This document shows, in pieces, positions 37,494 through 49,550 of a stretch of DNA of 64,000 bases. Each line of letters begins with the position of its first letter. Within the stretch, counting starts at the first letter, position 1. The notes beneath the pieces are model-generated. The model saw nothing but the letters and a program-made list of their open reading frames with translations, was not told the origin of the DNA and did not search any database. The DNA is taken from positions 53,475,771-53,539,770 of the forward strand of contig NC_134705.1 of NCBI RefSeq assembly GCF_043290135.1. Reading direction: 5' to 3'. The DNA comes from Rhipicephalus microplus (Eukaryota > Arthropoda > Arachnida > Ixodida > Ixodidae). A program made the position numbers and the translations under genes.

Positions 37494-40400
37494 CCCAAGT
37501 AACGCAGAATGTTATCCCAATGTTGAATGAAAGCGCCCAGATGTCAGTCAGCAAGGTTGCCTAAAAGCACTTAACGTCCTCTTTTTCGATCATATGATAA
37601 CGTTGCTTGTAACAATCAGGTCAATATGGCAACGTACAGGATCGCGTTTTCAACATCACAGCAATGTTTTCGCAACATAGAAGAACGTAAAGTCAACATA
37701 CCGTTAATGTGATGTCAACATACGAGCAACGTGGTGGCATCATGCCAGCAATGTGATGTCAACATTGCTGTGCGACATGATCACTTTCATGTGACGTACA
37801 TAGAAAACTTATACTACTGTGTGTGCGTTATTATTGAAAGGCATGTTGACTTGTTACGGTAACCAACCCGTAGCTTCTGGCTAGAAAAAAAGCTCTAGTA
37901 TGATGTGAAAAATTGCAATACTATTATCCGTGCACAAAAACTGTTTCCTAAAAACTTTTTGTCAACGTAATTGTACATGCATAATAAGCAAGTGGTATTG
38001 GAACAGCCATACTATAAAAATGTCAAAACACACCTGTGCATGTCCGTAAAACCAAAAACACACTTTAAAAATCCCAAAGCTTCCAACACACGTAATATAT
38101 ATACTGCAATTTTAGCGCAATGAAAATGGTGGTTTTGCTCTGTGTAAGCAATGACCCCAACAAGTAAACAGGTGTTCAGTGTGCAGCATTTTTATGTGCA
38201 GATCATCAGCAACCATTAGGACATGCAGTCACGCAGCTTAGGCAGGAAAGAACATGCTAAATTGCCTGAATACCATATGAAAGAAAAGAAGACATTTGTT
38301 TACGAAGATTACTTACTTCCTATTTATTTGTCATTGTCCCAGAGCAAGACAAGAATGGGAGTATTGCGAAAATGATTTTAAGCATTCAGTAATAAATATG
38401 AACAAGGCACGTCGGAAGTTTCTTTCATACTATGTCAACTGCTGGGTCGTAAAAAACGAATACAGGTGCAAAATGAAGGCGCAACTTGTTTTACACTCTT
38501 CGCAAACATGTGACGAAAAAAGCTTTTATCTATAGTATTTACAATATAAGTGGAAAAGTGAATAGGCAAGTAAGAAGACAATGGGGAAAATGCTATGTGT
38601 TAAATACATAGGAAGACACGAGTACCATAAACAGCCATTGTCTTGTCGGTAATTTTCTAACAGTGATGCATGCATTGTATACAGAGATGGTTGCCACTGC
38701 TGTTGACTGTCTATGTCATAATTTCATGACGAGAGACAATAAAGCAGCATTGAAAAACTGGCACATCCCACTCTAGTACAGCTTGTTTTGATGAAGCTTG
38801 AAAGGTTCAGCACAAGAACTTCTTTTACAAAACAGAAAAAACCGGCCGATATCTGTGTAGCGAAACATGTTGCCCATCAAAAGAAGCTTATCCGTTTGAA
38901 CGCAACTGAACTGCATGATTACTGCCTGACACGCATTCAGTGAAAAGCGGCTTTGTAAGTGTGGCTGAATGATTACAAAAAAATTACGCCTTTGAAAGTT
39001 TAGGTAGCCAACATCCGGTCAGAAAAAGCGAAACGCGATCAGTGGAGCAACTGCTCAGTTTAATTCGCGCAAAACAGCGAACTCCCAGCCACAACCGAGC
39101 AAGAAATATTGATCACGAAACCAATACACAAGGAATGAAACTATTTTCTGTTCGGTTCATTACCAAGTTGTGTTTTTGTCCATTGGATGAATAAACTGCC
39201 TTGACACAATTATTATTGTTCATTCAATCCAGATTTTATAAACTAGTATCTAGAGGTGAGCTCAAGTTATCTTAAAATTGTTTTGAACTGCTCTGCCTAA
39301 CTGTCTAAAATTTTTCACTTATGCATTTCTTGTGTTGTGCGAGCCACTAATTTTATCATTTCAACTTTTTGGATTTGCAGTGAATGCAGCTTCCAAGTGG
39401 AAACTTTGTAGCGAGCGGTTATGCGCATCTTCGGAAAAGCGGCAAAGTACTCTCACTTGTTTGTCGATGTCGTTAGGAAGAAAGTTGATTTTTCGAAGGT
39501 ATTCAGAACGAGTAATACGACCGAGTACCCTTTTCTCACAAAACCTAAAACACCATAATTGTCAACTAACAATTTTCATACAATCATACTTGTGGGCACA
39601 GGAACAGCAGCAGGCACAGGAAATGTAATCTTTTAGAGCAGAACGACAAATGAACACCAACCTGCATCACCATCAGAGAAGCAACTAACAGTCATACCGC
39701 AACAACAGTTCACATGACCAGCGGAGTTCACATATGCAAACTGGGCAGCATGTTGAAGTTGCCAGTCTTTGCTCGAGACTTTGCCAATGTGGTTCAACTT
39801 CAGTGAACAAGCTTGCCATGTCAGGGTACGACCAAGAGGGGTACACTGTCGGCGATGTCGGCAAACAGCAATTGCGAGTGATGGCTGTGACGACCGTAAA
39901 ACAAGCCATGATGTGAGGCAATTTGTTGGCAAAGAGGGCCTACATTATGAAGAGAAAGTGATTAGACCCATACTAGCAGCTTACTAAGTAAACGAAATAA
40001 TTGAATGGGAACACTTCTCTAAAAAAATTAGAGAATTGGCTCACAAAGTTTGTCTGCAACATCCTATAAAAGCTGTGCCAGGACACACAGAAAGCTATGT
40101 ACCAATCCAGCAGTGAAAAAACACTCCAGTGAGAAAACCTAAATTGTGCAGAGATGAAATTTGTAAAGCTTTATTGAGCTGAATGATTGGCTCCTTACTT
40201 TTTATTCATTGCAAATAACCAACATTTCAAGGTAATTTACGGCCTTGTTTCAGTTTTTCAACTCAAACATATTTAGTCTACCAAGTTATTTTCAGGGTGG
40301 CAGTGTTCGTTGAGCTAATGGTATAAACAATTCACAAAGAAAATTGTTAGTATTTAATATTTCAATATAATATGGTGCTTACCGAACAGATGGCACTCAT

Positions 40401-41258
40401 AGCCTGGTTTTCTTTATTTTGTCACTCCTCATCAGCTGCATTGGTGGAAAAGTAAGATGAAAGTCTGCTGCTCATTTTCTTCTTGCAGCACGTTAATATG
40501 TACCAAAACAAAATAAAAACCAAAACATCAATATAAAGTTATCAGAATGTTTTTTTGGTACACTATAGTGTGCAGCAGAGTTATAACTAAGAAGCAGAAG
40601 TGAAAATATTTTTAAAGACAAGCCAGTTTATGATTAAAAACATTGACTCCTACTTAACACAGCAAAATATAGCAAAAACTACATAGACGTATCGCAAAAT
40701 ATGCAGCTGGCATCTTCAATATGCCCTGGCACCAAATGAGCAGAGGTTACACAGTTGGCTGCTTGCCTCGTATGTCACTCAGTATCACACGCCAACTTGC
40801 CAAACTAATGAATCACGGCTCGAGAAGATTTATCTTGCCCCACTTTTGTTCCCGAGCTAGCGTTGCCTCATTACTGAAGTCGAAAGCATGCCCCGTCGTC
40901 AAGCAGTGTTCGACGCGTTTTGTCTTATAATATGTGGCATGGGTGGCTTTTGCAATGTCTCCTTTGTGCTCTTTGAGCCCTGTTGGGCGCTTCCTGCCTA
41001 TTTCACTCATGCATGTGGTGTCTCATACATCACTGATCAGCATCTGCACTCATATAATAGAAAACGTGGTTGGCGAATCGTAACGAAGCCATTATTTGAG
41101 CAGGCTTATCAAGAACACCCAGAAGCACATGCAGAAGGGAACCAGGAGTGTGCCGCAAGAAAGCAGAAAACCCACTGTTTTTGTACTTTATGTTGAAGGT
41201 TTTTCAGACTCTGTTATAGCACTTTTATATCGGTAAATAAAACAATTTCCAAGCCTCA
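37494..41258 (+). repeat. 3.76-kb direct repeat, copy 1
   Basis: Begins with the left terminal repeat and aligns collinearly with 54277-58032 over its whole length, with many substitutions and small indels. Shared landmarks include TCATACTATGTCAACTGCTG (38430; 55206) and GTATCTAGAGGTGAGCTCA (39246; 56043). No intact gene; paired frames at 39633-39932 and 56423-56701 (minus) share peptide similarity but no known domain. Confidence 0.9.
40790..41040 (-). pseudogene. GIY-YIG endonuclease fragment (Penelope-like), copy 1
   Basis: The minus-strand frame reads MSEIGRKRPTGLKEHKGDI, KRVEHCLTTGHAFDFS and EATLAREQKWGKINLLE. The [IE]GRK...KEHKGDI...EHC..TGHAFDF pattern is the second half of a Penelope-type GIY-YIG domain. 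A stop precedes it where the GIY part should stand. Remnant only. Confidence 0.65.
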
Positions 41259-41309
41259 TTCCAAGCCTAACAAGTTCCAAGCTTCACAAGCTTCACAATT
41301 TCCAAGCCT

Positions 41310-41630
41310 CACAAGTTCCTGTGTGGTGGCTGCACCACCACTTATATTGGCTAAACTGACAGGAAGTGGTCAACAAGTTTTAATGAAGAGAAAGAGGACA
41401 TCACAATAACCACGCATTCTTAGACAAAACTCATCAAACAATGTTTGAAAATGGGGCATGCCTTCAACTTCCGTAATTCGACGGTGATGGCTCGGGAATA
41501 AAAAAGAGGGAAGAAAAGGCTTTTCGAGTCGTGGTTAGAGTATCGTGACCAGCTAGCGTGCAACAACAATCACGGCTCCATCGGGATGAGTAGACACATA
41601 CGAGACAATCGGTGAATTCGGTCACTTCCA
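41310..41630 (+). pseudogene. GIY-YIG endonuclease fragment in opposite orientation
   Basis: The plus-strand frame reads CGGCTTTYIG, then after stops KQCLKMGHAFNFRNSTVMAR and KRGKKRLFESWLEYRDQL. It is homologous in layout to the minus-strand fragment just left of it but not the same copy. It lies past the end of the 3.76-kb repeat. Confidence 0.6.
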
Positions 41631-42610
41631 CACATTTGGTGCCAGTGCACACTGAGGATGCCACTCACCTATGAGGCGAAATGTCTGTTGAGATTTGTTC
41701 TATTTTGTGGTGTATTGTCGGAGTACATATTAAAATCACTAAGGAGCAGAGTTTTCTTTCCATGTCAATTTGGCATAAGTTCAAATATTTCCAGGGTAAA
41801 AAAAATGTTTATTCAAACAAAAAAACAAATATTTATAGACTTGTTGTCTATCTTTGCGTTTATAGTTCTCTTCTGAGGCAAAATAAACATTGCTACTCAG
41901 CATTCATGCCATGCGTTGACTACTCATAATCTACAAATTATGCTATTGCCAATGATTGGTTTTCTCGGAAATTGTTATCTATGCGTCTCTTCTATTTCGC
42001 TACAGCACATGTGTAAATTCAAGATGTGCCTCAGTTGACTACAAAATATTTGGGTAGTAGTTAGTTCAATGAGTGCTGCTCACTCTATCAGACAGTTCAG
42101 TCTAAATTTGAAGCGTCAAAACAAACTTTACCCAATTTCATGCATTGGCCTTATGTGAAATTTTCTAAACTGTTTAGCATAGGACAAGCTTAGTTTTTTT
42201 GCTCTACACTTTTTCGTATAGGATCAAAAATGTATGTACTTCCTCGCCATGAAGACACTGTATCAGTGGCTTTGTAGAGACATTTCCTTGAACTTCATGT
42301 TAAGCTGCAAATGCACAAAAACATGGCTAACGCATGTACAATGCCTATCCTTCATTACAGTAGAGCTTATGTTAGCAACATTTTGCCTCGTGCGAAGCAA
42401 CAGAGTAGCTGCATTTCGGAACATTTCGTTTAAAACATACCATCTCTTTGACACTAAAATTACTCTGATATGCATCACTCTATATTGCCTCTGTCGTAGC
42501 TTAAAAAACACCAAACAAAAAGAGGGAAATAAACAAAAGCATCAATATTTCACTTGAGAGCCACTTTTGTTCCGATAAACCATTTACTTTCAGTGTTTCT
42601 GAAGATCTGC
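41631..42610. other. No feature recognised
   Basis: AT-rich sequence up to the LTR; short frames only. Confidence 0.5.
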
Positions 42611-43435
42611 TGTAAGGTCTGACGTCGCAGGCCATGAGAGCGAGTCTTCTTGGTCTCAAAAGGGCGCGCTTCCCAAAAACTGATTCTCGAGAGACGATAA
42701 TCTCGGCGTAAGCGTGCCCCTTCTGGCAAGAATACGGCGGTCAGTCGCCGCTTCTAGCAACCAGCTAAATAGTCCCCGGACTGCGGATTGTCGGCGGGTG
42801 ACGTGAGGACAGTGCATAGCCACCCATCCGTCAGGATTAGAGTCCGCGGGATGGCTGTCGTGCGGGACAGCGTAGTCATCTCGCGGTAATGCAGGAGGCC
42901 CACAGCCGAACGGCGCCACCATTGTATGTGTTCGCACAGTTCGCGGAACGTTGTCTGCAGGCGGGTCCTTTCGTCTCTCTCTTTCCGACCGAGCAGTCGA
43001 GTGCGGGAAGAAGAGAGCGAGAGGAGGGCACAACAACAAGTGTGTTGTCTGTGCAATGAACGGACTAAATGGCTTTGGTTGGCCGTGAGGAGAATCGGGA
43101 AGGGCAACCGAGGTATTAAAACCTGGCTTCCGAGTCCTAGCGGGGTTTCTGGTTGCAACAAAGAGTGCTCTGCACTATCGGCTCTGCCGAGGCAACATGC
43201 GACGGTTCCGACGGTGAAGTCTTGTAAATATGTACTTATGTTTCTGTATATAAAGTAGAGTTGTTGTAACGTTCGAAGCGTGCTGGCCTTCATCCCCGAA
43301 CAAGCAGCAGCAGCCACGACGAGACAAGACGGACACCGAGAAGCAACCAACCTTCCACTCCCTTCTGTAGCAACAACCGCTACGCAGCTGGGAGAGCTCT
43401 GCTCAAGGGAACAGAGGGAGTGGGTAGAAGGTAGA
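42611..43435 (+). repeat. 5' LTR of the Gmr1-type element
   Basis: Starts TGTAAGGTCTG and aligns throughout with 48729-49550; about 11 differences in the first 200 bases (near 95 percent identity by eye). Contains a TATATAAAG box near 43248, probably the promoter for the genomic RNA. The last bases (AGTTTTAC up to the primer site) have no match at the 3' LTR. Confidence 0.9.
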
Positions 43436-43442
43436 GTTTTAC

Positions 43443-43460
43443 TGACGCAGTCCGACAGGA
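43443..43460 (+). promoter_or_regulatory. Probable primer-binding site
   Basis: TGACGCAGTCCGACAGGA directly after the 5' LTR resembles the TGGCGCAGTCGGnAGGA sites complementary to a tRNA 3' end (tRNA-Ser type is a guess). Confidence 0.5.
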
Positions 43461-43913
43461 TCAAGACGACGACGACAAGGAGCACTCTGCGCAACAAGGA
43501 GATCGTAGTGTTTCGGAGAACACGCCAGACAAAAAGCCAAAACATTTTGCGTTCCAATGAAGAGCCAAGCCACCGAGCAGAGAAGGCGGCGGTGCGGCAG
43601 CCATCGACCCGAGGAAGACAGCGGTCCAGCTACAGTCATCCTAATTCATCAGTCTGGCGACAACACCGGCGACATCGAGCGACGTCGAGCGTCTGACGGC
43701 GGGAACAAGAGACGAGTGAGCAGCAACTTCAAAAGTGGTGAGTCCTCTGGTGTTCTTACATCTCAGGGGTGCCGCTGCTTTTTTTGAGTTTTAAGGTGTC
43801 CTATGGACACGAGGTTTGCCCACTTAAACCCGGACAGGCGAGCGCAGACCTTGAGTCGTGAGTCGGGGGACGGGAGCGACGTGGGAAACCCGGGAGAAGG
43901 TAGTGCGCGGTAG

Positions 43914-44651
43914 AGCCAGAAAGATGACCGTTTCGGAAATCTCACGCCGGAGCGTAGACTGCAGGAATTGCGGTTAGAGATGGAGAGGCTGTCGCAGATG
44001 ATGGGCGGAAGCTCTCGGTGGAGTGGACCCGAGTTCGGTAGGTGGGATCCGTGTAGCGATTTGAGACGCTACTCAAAAGTCCTCACAGGGGTGTTACCCA
44101 AATTTCCAGCCAAGGCTGAAGCACCGGTGTGTTTTGAGTCCGTGGAAAGTGCCCTAGAAGCGTACAAGGCACCGGGGAAGTTTTGGGGACGTTTAGTTTT
44201 CCCGTTGGTAGCGGAGGGAGTCCCGTTTTTGTCCACGCGGCTAAGCCCAACAGAGCACAAAGATTACCAGGTAATCAAGGAAACGGTGCTTGACGAGCTC
44301 AGACTTTCAGCCGGGGAATATCTCAAAAGATTTTGGGAGTCAGGCAAGCGTGCGAACGAAGGGTGGAGACCTTTTTTGACACGTTTGAAGAGCTACCTCC
44401 ACTTTTACCTTGAGGCAAGAGGGGTGTCGACATTCAAGGGCCTGGTCAAGCTTTTGGTGGCCGACCAATTAAAGAAAAATTTGTCGGAGGAGGCCTTGCG
44501 ATATGTGATACTCCAAGAAGGTAGAACGTGGATGAGCACCCCAGAGATATCCGCGTTGCCGCGAACGTTTGAAGAAGCACAGGGGACGAACAGCGCCGCG
44601 AGTCCAGGCGAAGCAAAGCGTGGCGGAGTCGAAAAGCGCGAGCAGGGCTAG
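43914..44651 (+). CDS. Gag of the Gmr1-type element
   Basis: The frame is open from 43914; the first ATG with downstream coding is at 43979 (MERLSQMMGG). The second half has the SCAN-like capsid C-terminal pattern used by many Gypsy Gags: FLTRLKSYLHFYLEARGVS, LVADQLKKNLSEEALRYVI and EGRTWMSTPEISALPRTFEE. The product would form particles. It stops at TAG 44649-44651, but the same frame continues past TAG and, two codons later, TGA into the zinc knuckle and protease. Gag and PR may therefore have been one frame interrupted by mutation. A leader of about 450 bp after the primer site has no conserved coding. Confidence 0.8.
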   Translation, partial: SQKDDRFGNLTPERRLQELRLEMERLSQMMGGSSRWSGPEFGRWDPCSDLRRYSKVLTGVLPKFPAKAEAPVCFESVESALEAYKAPGKFWGRLVFPLVAEGVPFLSTRLSPTEHKDYQVIKETVLDELRLSAGEYLKRFWESGKRANEGWRPFLTRLKSYLHFYLEARGVSTFKGLVKLLVADQLKKNLSEEALRYVILQEGRTWMSTPEISALPRTFEEAQGTNSAASPGEAKRGGVEKREQG

Positions 44652-45110
44652 ATCTGACGAAGAGACAATGAAAGGCCGCGGGGCTGGGCAAAACCGTATC
44701 GTGGAAAGCCCAGGGCCTGCTACACTTGCGGCAGTACAGGGCACCAGAAATGGAATTGCCCGATGCGTCAGAAACAGCCGACGGAAGTGCTGCCGAACAG
44801 TAAAGAAGACAGCTTAGCGGCGCGTGTTTCGACTGAAGGTCCCCCAGCCGCACACAGTGATTTAACCCCAGTATCCCTCGACTGCAAAGACAAACATATA
44901 GGAGCAGTGTTGGACACAGGTGCGGGAATTACAGTAGTCCGTGAGAGCGTGGTCCCGCCAGAGTTGGTGGAACCGCATGGGATGGTCAACTTGACTTTGG
45001 CGTTCGGGGAGAAAGTACAGGCCAAGCTCGCAGTTATTCCACTGACTATGTCGCGCGAGCATGGAGTTTTTCCGATGTTAGGGAACGAGTCCCAGTGTTG
45101 TGCGCGTTAA
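44652..45110 (+). pseudogene. Zinc knuckle and aspartic protease of the Gmr1-type element
   Basis: Same frame as gag after its stop codons. It contains a CCHC knuckle, CYTCGSTGHQKWNC (about 44714-44755), and then a retropepsin core, IGAVLDTGAGITVVRES, with intact DTG (about 44901-44950). The ILG-type second motif is weak. The frame ends at 45110; a frameshift near 45090 appears to lead into the next block. It would process the polyprotein. Confidence 0.78.
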
Positions 45111-46430
45111 CGGACCGTCTAACGGCACGAACAGATTGCCTACTTTCTGAAGAAGCATGGAAACTACTACACGAGGAGAGCACTCTCGAAGGGGTAGTGG
45201 AGGGTACCTCAGAATTGGGCGGCACTCGGCCAGAGTTCTAAAACGAGCCTCAGCACGCCGAGGCCGTATGGCGTCAGGACGAGGTGGACAATCGTGTAAA
45301 ATTGGTAGAGCGACACGCGACCGAGGAGGTGTTGATCAGCGAGGTAGCTGTAGCAAGCCGCGATGAAGGGGTTCAGCGGGATGACAGCGTATTGCTTAAC
45401 GAAGCCCCGAGCGTCGGCATGAAGGAGAGGTCCGCGCCAGACGAATTTCGCGAGAAACAACGGGGATACCCGACTTTACAGGAAGCGTGGAGAGGAGCAG
45501 CCACAGGAAAAGGCAGTATGCTAGTAATCGACGGGTTACTTTATCATAAGGATAAGGTGTTGGGGCAATCGGTAACACAGCTGGTACTGCCGGAGTGCCG
45601 CAGAGGGGATGTTTGGCAACTAGTGCACCAGTCAAGATGGGCCGGGCATTTTGGTTGCCGTAAAACGTGGTCTAGGATCAAGTACAGTTTTTATTGGCCA
45701 GACGTGGGAGACGATGTACGACGGCACTGCAACAGTTGTCATGGTTGCCAGGCGAGGGCAGACTGGCGTCGCGGGGACGGCGTCCCGATCGAACCTCTTA
45801 CAAGACCAAGATTTTCGCGTCAACAGGTTAACGTGGACGTTAATGGGCCGCTGGAGCCAGTATCAGGCCGGGGCCATAAGTACTGTTTATGCGTCATCGA
45901 CTTATGAACGCGCTGGCCTGAGGTGGTATGTTTGCGTTCATTAAGCGCTAGGGCAACCTGCGATGCACTACTGGCAGTATTTAGCAGAACAGGCACACCC
46001 GAGGTTATAGCGTCCAACTGCGGCACTAACTTTACAGCGGCACTGACAAGAAAGTTTTTGTCGAAACTTGGTTGCTCCCCTCGATTTTCCACGCCGGGGC
46101 ACATTGACAGCAAAGGGGTGGTCGAGCGGTGGAACCGGACCTTTAAGAACATGCTATACCCCATAAAAGAGAAGGAGAGTAGGAATTTGGATCAATTTGT
46201 GCCTTTCTTGCTGTGGGGGTACAGGGAAGTCCCACACGATACGACCGGAGTAGCGCCTTTTGAGATGCTGCATGGGAGGCAACCAACGGGTCCGTTAAGT
46301 ATGCTTAAGAGGGCTTGGACGGGGGAAACTGCAGTGCCGGGAGAGTTGGGTGCGTCGCCAGTGGCGTACATGGAAGAATTACGAGGGCGGCTGGGCGCGC
46401 GGTGCAGGTTGCGGAAATGGTCAGCTCGAA
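45111..46430 (+). pseudogene. Integrase of the Gmr1-type element, upstream of RT
   Basis: The HHCC zinc domain has LVHQSRWAGHFGCRKTWSRI and FYWPDVGDDVRRHCNSCHGC (45620-45755). The core has the first catalytic Asp in VNVDVNGPLEP (about 45828). An in-frame TGA at 45905-45907 is followed by RWPEVV. The second acidic site reads ASNCGTNFTAAL where SDxGTNF is expected, so the Asp is lost. The Glu site, GVVERWNRTFKN, is intact (about 46117). The frame changes near 46430. The enzyme would have inserted the DNA copy; this one cannot. Confidence 0.85.
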
Positions 46431-48218
46431 ATTGCAAAACACCTACGCTGCGCAATTCAACAAAAGGGCGAAAGCAAAAGAGTTTAACGTCGGTGATTCG
46501 GTACTGGTGTTTGATGATCAACAACCAGTGAAAATGTTTTCGAAATGGGAAGGGCCAGGCAGTGTCACCGAGAGATACCGCGAGCATTCATACTTCGTAA
46601 AGATGCCAGCAGGTAACCGGAAACTGGTGCACGCGAATAAGCTGCGGCCATATGAGTCCAGGGTTATGCCGGTAGGAGTAATGTTCAAGGAGGACGGTGA
46701 TTTCGGTGTAGTAGAGTGCGCCCCAGATCCAGAGGCAATGCGTAGTGAAGAAGTTTTTCCATCACGCGATATGGTAGCCCATTTAGTAGAACGGGAACGC
46801 GGGGTGATCTGCGAAGTATCCAAGAGGCATGTGGAGCAGTTTGGCGGAGGGCCAACGATAGCGGCAGTAAGGCCCCACGAGATAAAGTTGCAAGACGGGT
46901 TTGTCCGCAGAAGCCCTCATACGTACAGGTTACCCAAAAGCTTACAGGCCGAGGTGGGGAGGCAGGTAGACGAGCTGCTCGAATCGGGGTTGATCCTTCC
47001 ATGCGAGAGCCCGCATGCCAATCCGCTGGTATGCGTTTCAAAAAAAGACGGCAGTACGCGACTCTGTGTCGATTTTCGGGCATTAAACGCGGGGACTTTG
47101 GCGGACGCATACCCAATGGCCCTTCAGCAAGAACTCATAATGAGCGTAGGAAAAGCGAAGTACATAACGCTGCTCGAACTGCGAAGAGGTTATTGGCAGG
47201 TACCACTCGAGTCTTCTTCGCGCCAGCTGACAGCGTTTGCGTGTCATCGCGGATAGTTTGCCTGGACGGTAATGCCCTTCGGGCTTAAAAACGCTGCTCA
47301 AACATTCCAGAGGGCAATTAACGAACTGCTAAGGCCAACAGCGGATACTGCTGTGCATACCTGGATGATATAGCCGTTTTTAGCGAAACACTCGAAGAGC
47401 ACGCGCAACACCTGAGGCAGGTGTTTGAGACCCTAAAGCGGGTGAACCTGAAGGTCAAGGGGGATAAGTGCCAGATAGCTCGTCCATCGATTCAGTATTT
47501 GGGACATGTGGTAGGCTCGGGACGGCCTGCACCTGACCCGGAGAAGCTTGCAGCGATCAAAGGTTTCAAGGCGCCGGAGACTAAAAGAGAACTACGCAAC
47601 GTACTGGGCCTGTGTGGCTACTACCGAAGCTATGTAAAAGATGACGCAGAAGTAGCGAGGCCCCTGACAGAGCTAACGGGGAAGCGAATCCCGAACCGAA
47701 TTCCGTGGTCCGCGGAAGCTGAAAGGGCGTTTCAGCGGCTTGAGATCGAACTGAGTGAGGCAGCAGCATTATCGGCCCCAGATCCTGAGAGGCCGTATTG
47801 GCTGTTCGCAGATGCGTCCGTGGTCGCGGCTGGAATCTGCCTGTCACAACGTGCAGACTATGGTACCGAGATGCCGATCGCATTTGCGAGCCACAAGTTC
47901 TCTCCAACTCGAACGCGCTGGTCGACTATTGAGCGACAGGCCTTTGCAGTCATCTGGGGTCTAAAAAGGTTTGATTTCTGGCTCTTCGGCGCACAGGTTA
48001 CCGTGGTGTCAGACCACAACCCACTAGATTTTCTCACGCAGTGCACTCTTCCTGGGGCTAAGCTTACCCGTTGGACCTTGGCGCTTCAGCGGTATCATGT
48101 AGTGGTGCAGCACAGGAAAAGCGTCGAGCATGGCAACGCAGATGCGCTTTCGAGGGTGCCTAATGAATGCTTGGGAATCGGCAGCGGTGCTCTGTGGGTC
48201 GAGACACTAGAGGACTAG
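46431..48218 (+). pseudogene. Reverse transcriptase and RNase H of the Gmr1-type element
   Basis: Integrase C-terminal sequence (NVGDSVLVFDDQQPVKMFSK, 46485-46550) leads on into RT: HTYRLPKSLQAEVGRQVDEL, PLVCVSKKDGSTRLCVDFRA, and motif A as LLELRRGYWQVP with Glu for the catalytic Asp. A TAG at 47254-47256 precedes MPFGLKNAAQTFQRA. After a frameshift near 47350 come AYLDDIAVFSETLEEH with intact YLDD, YLGHVVGSG and the connection domain. RNase H follows: YWLFADASVVAAGICLSQ, VVSDHNPLDFL and HGNADALSRVPNE. It ends at 48218, about 0.5 kb before the 3' LTR. Confidence 0.88.
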
Positions 48219-48728
48219 GCGCATGGTTGACACTCAAGAGTGGCGTGCGCGAACCTGTGGACAATTGAACAGCACCACGCGTTGAAAGCTCTATGTGCCT
48301 CAGTGAAGTGTATTTTTTCTTTTGTGCGTGTGGGTAGCATCCAGGAGTTATTGGTATTTTGGTTGAATTTGAACATCAATATGTGGGGAAGGGTGTGTGT
48401 GTGTTTCAGTGAAGTGTTTTTTATGTGTATATGTACGACTGTAAGCATGTAGAAGCTGTTGTTGTTTGACTTGCCTGCTTCTTGGATTGTACTTGTTTAC
48501 ACAGTGACCTCGTGTCGGTTTTTTTTTCTTTTTTTGCTATGTGGTGGCGTCCGTTTGGTGGGGCCCCAAGGGTTAAGCAGAGAGAGTATTGCACGCGTTG
48601 CAGAAACGCCTCTGGCGTTCAAGGAACTGCGAAGTGTAGCCACAGGGTAGGGGACGTGCGGCGCTATACCTTTATGTTGTTACTCGCGTAGCTGCATTTG
48701 AGCGCTTGCACGAATCTTTGAAAAGGCG
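48219..48728 (+). other. 3' untranslated region of the Gmr1-type element
   Basis: No coding. A short purine-rich GAAAAGGCG stands directly before the 3' LTR and may be the polypurine tract. Confidence 0.5.
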
Positions 48729-49550
48729 TGTAAGGTCTGGCGTCGCAGGCCATGGGAGCGAGTCTTCTCGGTCTCAAAAGGGCGCGCTTCCCAAAAAGCT
48801 GATTCTCGGGAGACGATAATTTCGGCGTAAGCGCGCCCCTTCTGGCAAGAATACCGCGGTCAGTCGCCGCTTCTAGCAACCAGCTAAGTTGTCCCCGGAC
48901 TGCGGATTGCCGGCGGGTGACGTGAGGACAGTGCATAGCCACCCATTCGTCAGGATTAGAGTCCGCGGGATGGCTGTCGTGCGGGACAGCGTAGTCATCT
49001 CGCGGTAATGCAGGAGGCCTGCAGCCGAATGGTGCCACCATTGTGTGCGTTCGCACAGTTCGCGGAACGTTGTGTGCAGGCCGCTCCTTTCGTCTCTCTC
49101 TTTCCGACCAAGCAGTCGAGTGCAGGAAGAAAAGAGCGAGAGGAGGGGACAGCAACAAGTGTGTTGTTTGTCCAATAAACGGACTAAATGGCTTTGGTTG
49201 GCCGTGAGGAGAATCGGGAGGGGCAACCAAGGTATTAAAACCTGGCTTCCGAGTCCTCGCGGGGGTTCTGGTCGCATTAAAGAGTGCTCTGCACTATCTG
49301 CTCTGCCGAGGCAACATGCGACGGTTCCGACGGTGATATCTTGTAAATAAGTACATAAGTTTCTGTATATAAAGTAGAGTTGTAACGTTCGAAGCGTTCT
49401 GGCCTCCATTCCCGAACAAGCAGCAGCAGCCACAACGAGACAAGACGGACGCCGAGAAACAACTAACCTTCCACTCCCTTCTGTAGCAACAGCCGCTACG
49501 CAGCTGGGAGAGCTCTGCTCAAGGGAACAGAGGGAGTGGGTAGAAGGTAG
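48729..49550 (+). repeat. 3' LTR of the Gmr1-type element
   Basis: 822 bp, starts TGTAAGGTCTG. Ends at GGTAG, about 8 bases short of the 5' LTR border, and no target duplication is visible, so the right end may be trimmed. Confidence 0.88.

Larger units (their letters stand above)
42611..49550 (+). mobile_element. LTR retrotransposon with Gmr1-type domain order (gag-PR-IN-RT-RH)
   Basis: Paired LTRs of about 0.82 kb enclose gag, protease, integrase, RT and RNase H in that order. RT motifs are clearly Ty3/Gypsy-like, yet integrase lies before RT: only about 170 bp separate protease from integrase, so no RT can hide there. Gmr1-type Ty3/Gypsy elements are the known group with this copia-like order. 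Stops in gag-PR and integrase, two or more frameshifts, and altered RT and integrase catalytic residues show it is dead. Nested in the 24.7-kb insertion. Confidence 0.9.
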
